Of a stretch of DNA of 64,000 nucleotides, positions 62,442-64,000 are shown in pieces. Under the pieces are notes generated by a model, which was given only the letters and a program-made list of their open reading frames with translations, made no database searches and was not told the origin of the DNA. The stretch covers positions 1-64,000 of the forward strand of contig CAKPZJ010000013.1 in NCBI GenBank assembly GCA_934204655.1, read 5' to 3'. Position 1 is the first letter of the stretch. Each line of letters begins with the position of its first letter. Made by a program: the position numbers and the translations under genes. The DNA comes from an uncultured Prevotella sp. (GTDB taxonomy: Bacteria; Bacteroidota; Bacteroidia; Bacteroidales; Bacteroidaceae).

Positions 62442-63257
62442 ATGAAGCAAGATCAGAAGACTCTGACAATCAAGACATTGAACAAAAGCAACATCTGGGA
62501 TGCTCAGGAAAACGACATCTTCCGTCTGTGGGAAGCCGGCGAGAAAGACTCGGATTTCAAGGACAACCTGCAGCACTATATAGACATCATCAGAAGTGCT
62601 TTTGAGATGGAAGAAATCAAGATAGACAATCCCAAGGTTATCGCCAAATACGAGGAGCGCGGCTTCAAAATCGGCCAGATTACCCTCGATGAGAAAAACA
62701 AACAGAAGTGGGCCATCAAGAAGCGCCCCATCAAACGCGTAACCGACCTTACTTATGAGAATATTCGCCATATTTCTGCCGCCAAACTTATTGAGGTATT
62801 AGAGCGTAATTTCGGTGGTGGCTGGGATTCGCTCTCACAGAGTATTCAGGATATCATACAGAGTGGTTTCGACATCAGTACCACTACCCTACCCGCCAAC
62901 AGACTGCACAAACCTGGCGGTATGTATGAGAAAAAAATCAACGATGGATTTGAAGTTCTTGAAATTCCCAAGGGTTCCTGGGTCGAAGCTATATTCGCTA
63001 AAGAGAAACCCGAAATAGAGAAACCTCGCTACAAGTCAGAAATGGATGATGAAGAGGAGTCGCGAATGGGCTCAGGAGATGAGGACGACGATGACGACAA
63101 CGATATAGAAATCAATGACAAGCACGATGACTTCGATGACGATGATGATGCGTTCGACGATGACAAGCTCACCGAAGAGAGCTATCGCACTACATTCGAC
63201 CCAGACCCAGAAGACCTGAACATCGCAGCTGAAGATGTCGCCGAGGACGAATTCTGA
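62442..63257 (+). CDS. conserved acidic protein of unknown function
   Basis: The 271-residue protein has a folded-looking N-terminal half, rich in Lys, Glu and Ile. It contains RDLTYENIRHISAAKLIEVLERNFGGGWDSLSQSIQDII-like helices (about 105-145). The C-terminal tail (about 195-271) is dominated by Asp and Glu, with runs of Asp. No signal peptide or membrane helix is seen, so it is probably cytoplasmic. I do not recognise a named family. A consensus promoter and a strong terminator flank it as a single-gene unit, suggesting good expression. An acidic tail can bind basic proteins or metals, but that is speculation. Confidence 0.72.
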   Translation: MKQDQKTLTIKTLNKSNIWDAQENDIFRLWEAGEKDSDFKDNLQHYIDIIRSAFEMEEIKIDNPKVIAKYEERGFKIGQITLDEKNKQKWAIKKRPIKRVTDLTYENIRHISAAKLIEVLERNFGGGWDSLSQSIQDIIQSGFDISTTTLPANRLHKPGGMYEKKINDGFEVLEIPKGSWVEAIFAKEKPEIEKPRYKSEMDDEEESRMGSGDEDDDDDNDIEINDKHDDFDDDDDAFDDDKLTEESYRTTFDPDPEDLNIAAEDVAEDEF

Positions 63258-63543
63258 TACTACCCACTCAAAATATAATAATTCATAGCTGCATAAGAAA
63301 CTAAAGCAGCATAAAAAATCATCCGCAATGCCAGCAAATAGGTATTGCGGATTTTTTTGAGTAAGCCCCCACTTTTTAACCAAACTATGATGACCCCAAA
63401 GTTGCTTTTTGCCATTTCTAATCATTCTTTCGCTCGATTCTTTCTATTATAGAAGAAAGAGGCTGTGTTCTTTTTCATATTCTTTATGTCTTTCAAACTA
63501 CGCATCACAACCCTTTCGGACGGAGCTAAGTAACTAATCAAAT
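63258..63543. other. intergenic region before the transposase remnant
   Basis: A terminator lies at 63321-63358. The remaining bases to 63543 are AT-rich, with no gene or clear terminal inverted repeat that I can identify. Confidence 0.4.
63321..63358 (+). terminator. intrinsic terminator of the acidic protein gene
   Basis: Arms ATCCGCAAT (63321-63329) and ATTGCGGAT (63344-63352), extended inward by a short GCC/GGT stem, are followed by a run of T. Confidence 0.85.
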
Positions 63544-63996
63544 TTAAGCGACATGTTTAGAGAAATTTATACGCACCCCTTTTCCTATATCCGCCAAAGC
63601 CCTATTGGTGGTATAGAAAAGCATGTCAGAAGTTATATAATCTTGTGGTCTTATCCACTTGCCTTTGAGAATACGCCAAAGTGTCTCCGCAATATTCAAT
63701 TGCGGAGAATATGGAGGCAGAAAAAAAAGAGAAAAAGTCTTGTTGGTATAGCGTCTAAGATTATGGCATACTGGTATCATGGTAGAGTCCACGAATGTAA
63801 TGCCTGTACATCTGCCGAAAGCCTGAAGGTTAAGGAAGAACATAAGAGGAAAGAACACGCGGCTTTCAAGTTCCACAAATCGGTTGTATGAAACCGCATT
63901 TGGAAAATACGACTTTAAGGTTCCCTTTATGTAAAATAAATAGTAATGCTTGAAATTACGGAAAGAACCAAAATGAAAGAGCAACATGATTGTCAT
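63544..63996 (-). pseudogene. hybrid IS982/IS630 transposase remnant
   Basis: The open frame joins two unrelated transposase pieces in frame. Residues about 1-88 (FHFGSFRNFKHYYLFYIKG, PNAVSYNRFVELESRVFFPL, GITFVDSTMIPVCHN) match the IS982-family DDE domain. From about 89 onward, FLPPYSPQLNIAETLWRILKGKW matches the C-terminal end of IS630-family transposases. The junction is near 63727-63736. The IS982 N-terminus continues past the window edge, so the first Met here is probably internal. It looks like one insertion element truncated by another, and neither half can be active alone. Confidence 0.75.
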
Positions 63997-64000
63997 GATT

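Overview
This window comes from a member of the phylum Bacteroidota, order Bacteroidales, most likely Prevotellaceae. Three lines of evidence support this. At least two dozen promoters match the Bacteroidetes form, with a TTG-type -33 element, a 19-20 bp spacer and a TAnnTTTG -7 element. Most genes have no Shine-Dalgarno sequence. Four secreted proteins end in the G-[IV]-Y-x(n)-K-[IV] tail typical of Prevotella C-terminal sorting domains. Coding density is high, with a core genome of moderate to high GC and a few clearly AT-richer islands.

Region by region. (1) 0.1-8.7 kb: asnA; a lutA-lutB-lutC L-lactate oxidation operon followed by an M15 peptidase; a surface lipoprotein; dnaX; and a divergent ftsB/divIC-like gene with a membrane partner. 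(2) 8.7-19.4 kb: a DUF4369 lipoprotein, pyrC, a metallophosphoesterase, plsC, a discoidin-like secreted protein, nadB, a PH-domain protein with dacB (PBP4), and a mini secreted protein. (3) 18.6-22.9 kb: a minus-strand operon rsfS-ftsH-cdsA-rsmA. (4) 23-36 kb: tRNA-Gln(CTG), hsp20, pepT, a CPA2 antiporter, a C10 cysteine protease, lptD, an HD protein and an OadA-like carboxyltransferase. (5) 36-44.9 kb: a lipoprotein behind a tandemly duplicated promoter/dyad; a queT-queF pair behind a preQ1-I riboswitch; three glycosyltransferases; and an exonuclease-rlmI-like-tilS operon. (6) 45-53.4 kb: an RHS polymorphic-toxin locus made of a small sorting-domain protein, a 2157-aa SpvB/FG-GAP/RHS protein with an AT-rich glycine-zipper tip, a candidate membrane immunity protein and a decayed orphan RHS cassette. 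Imperfect direct repeats bracket this locus. (7) 53.7-64 kb: ftsK-lolA-DUF5687, folK-like, an SPOR-free GH73/LysM cell-wall hydrolase, a rarA/D-2-hydroxyacid dehydrogenase operon, an acidic conserved protein, and a hybrid IS982/IS630 transposase remnant at the right edge.

Most genes are housekeeping: envelope biogenesis (lptD, lolA, ftsH, plsC, cdsA, dacB), cell division (ftsK, ftsB-like), RNA modification (rsmA, queF, tilS, rlmI-like) and cofactors (nadB, folK). The most unusual parts are the RHS toxin locus with its gene-conversion tract, two independent tandemly duplicated promoter blocks, the preQ1 riboswitch whose tail is also the ribosome-binding region, a dispersed palindromic repeat of about 170 bp, and a recurrent AT-rich 16-19 bp motif next to several gene starts.
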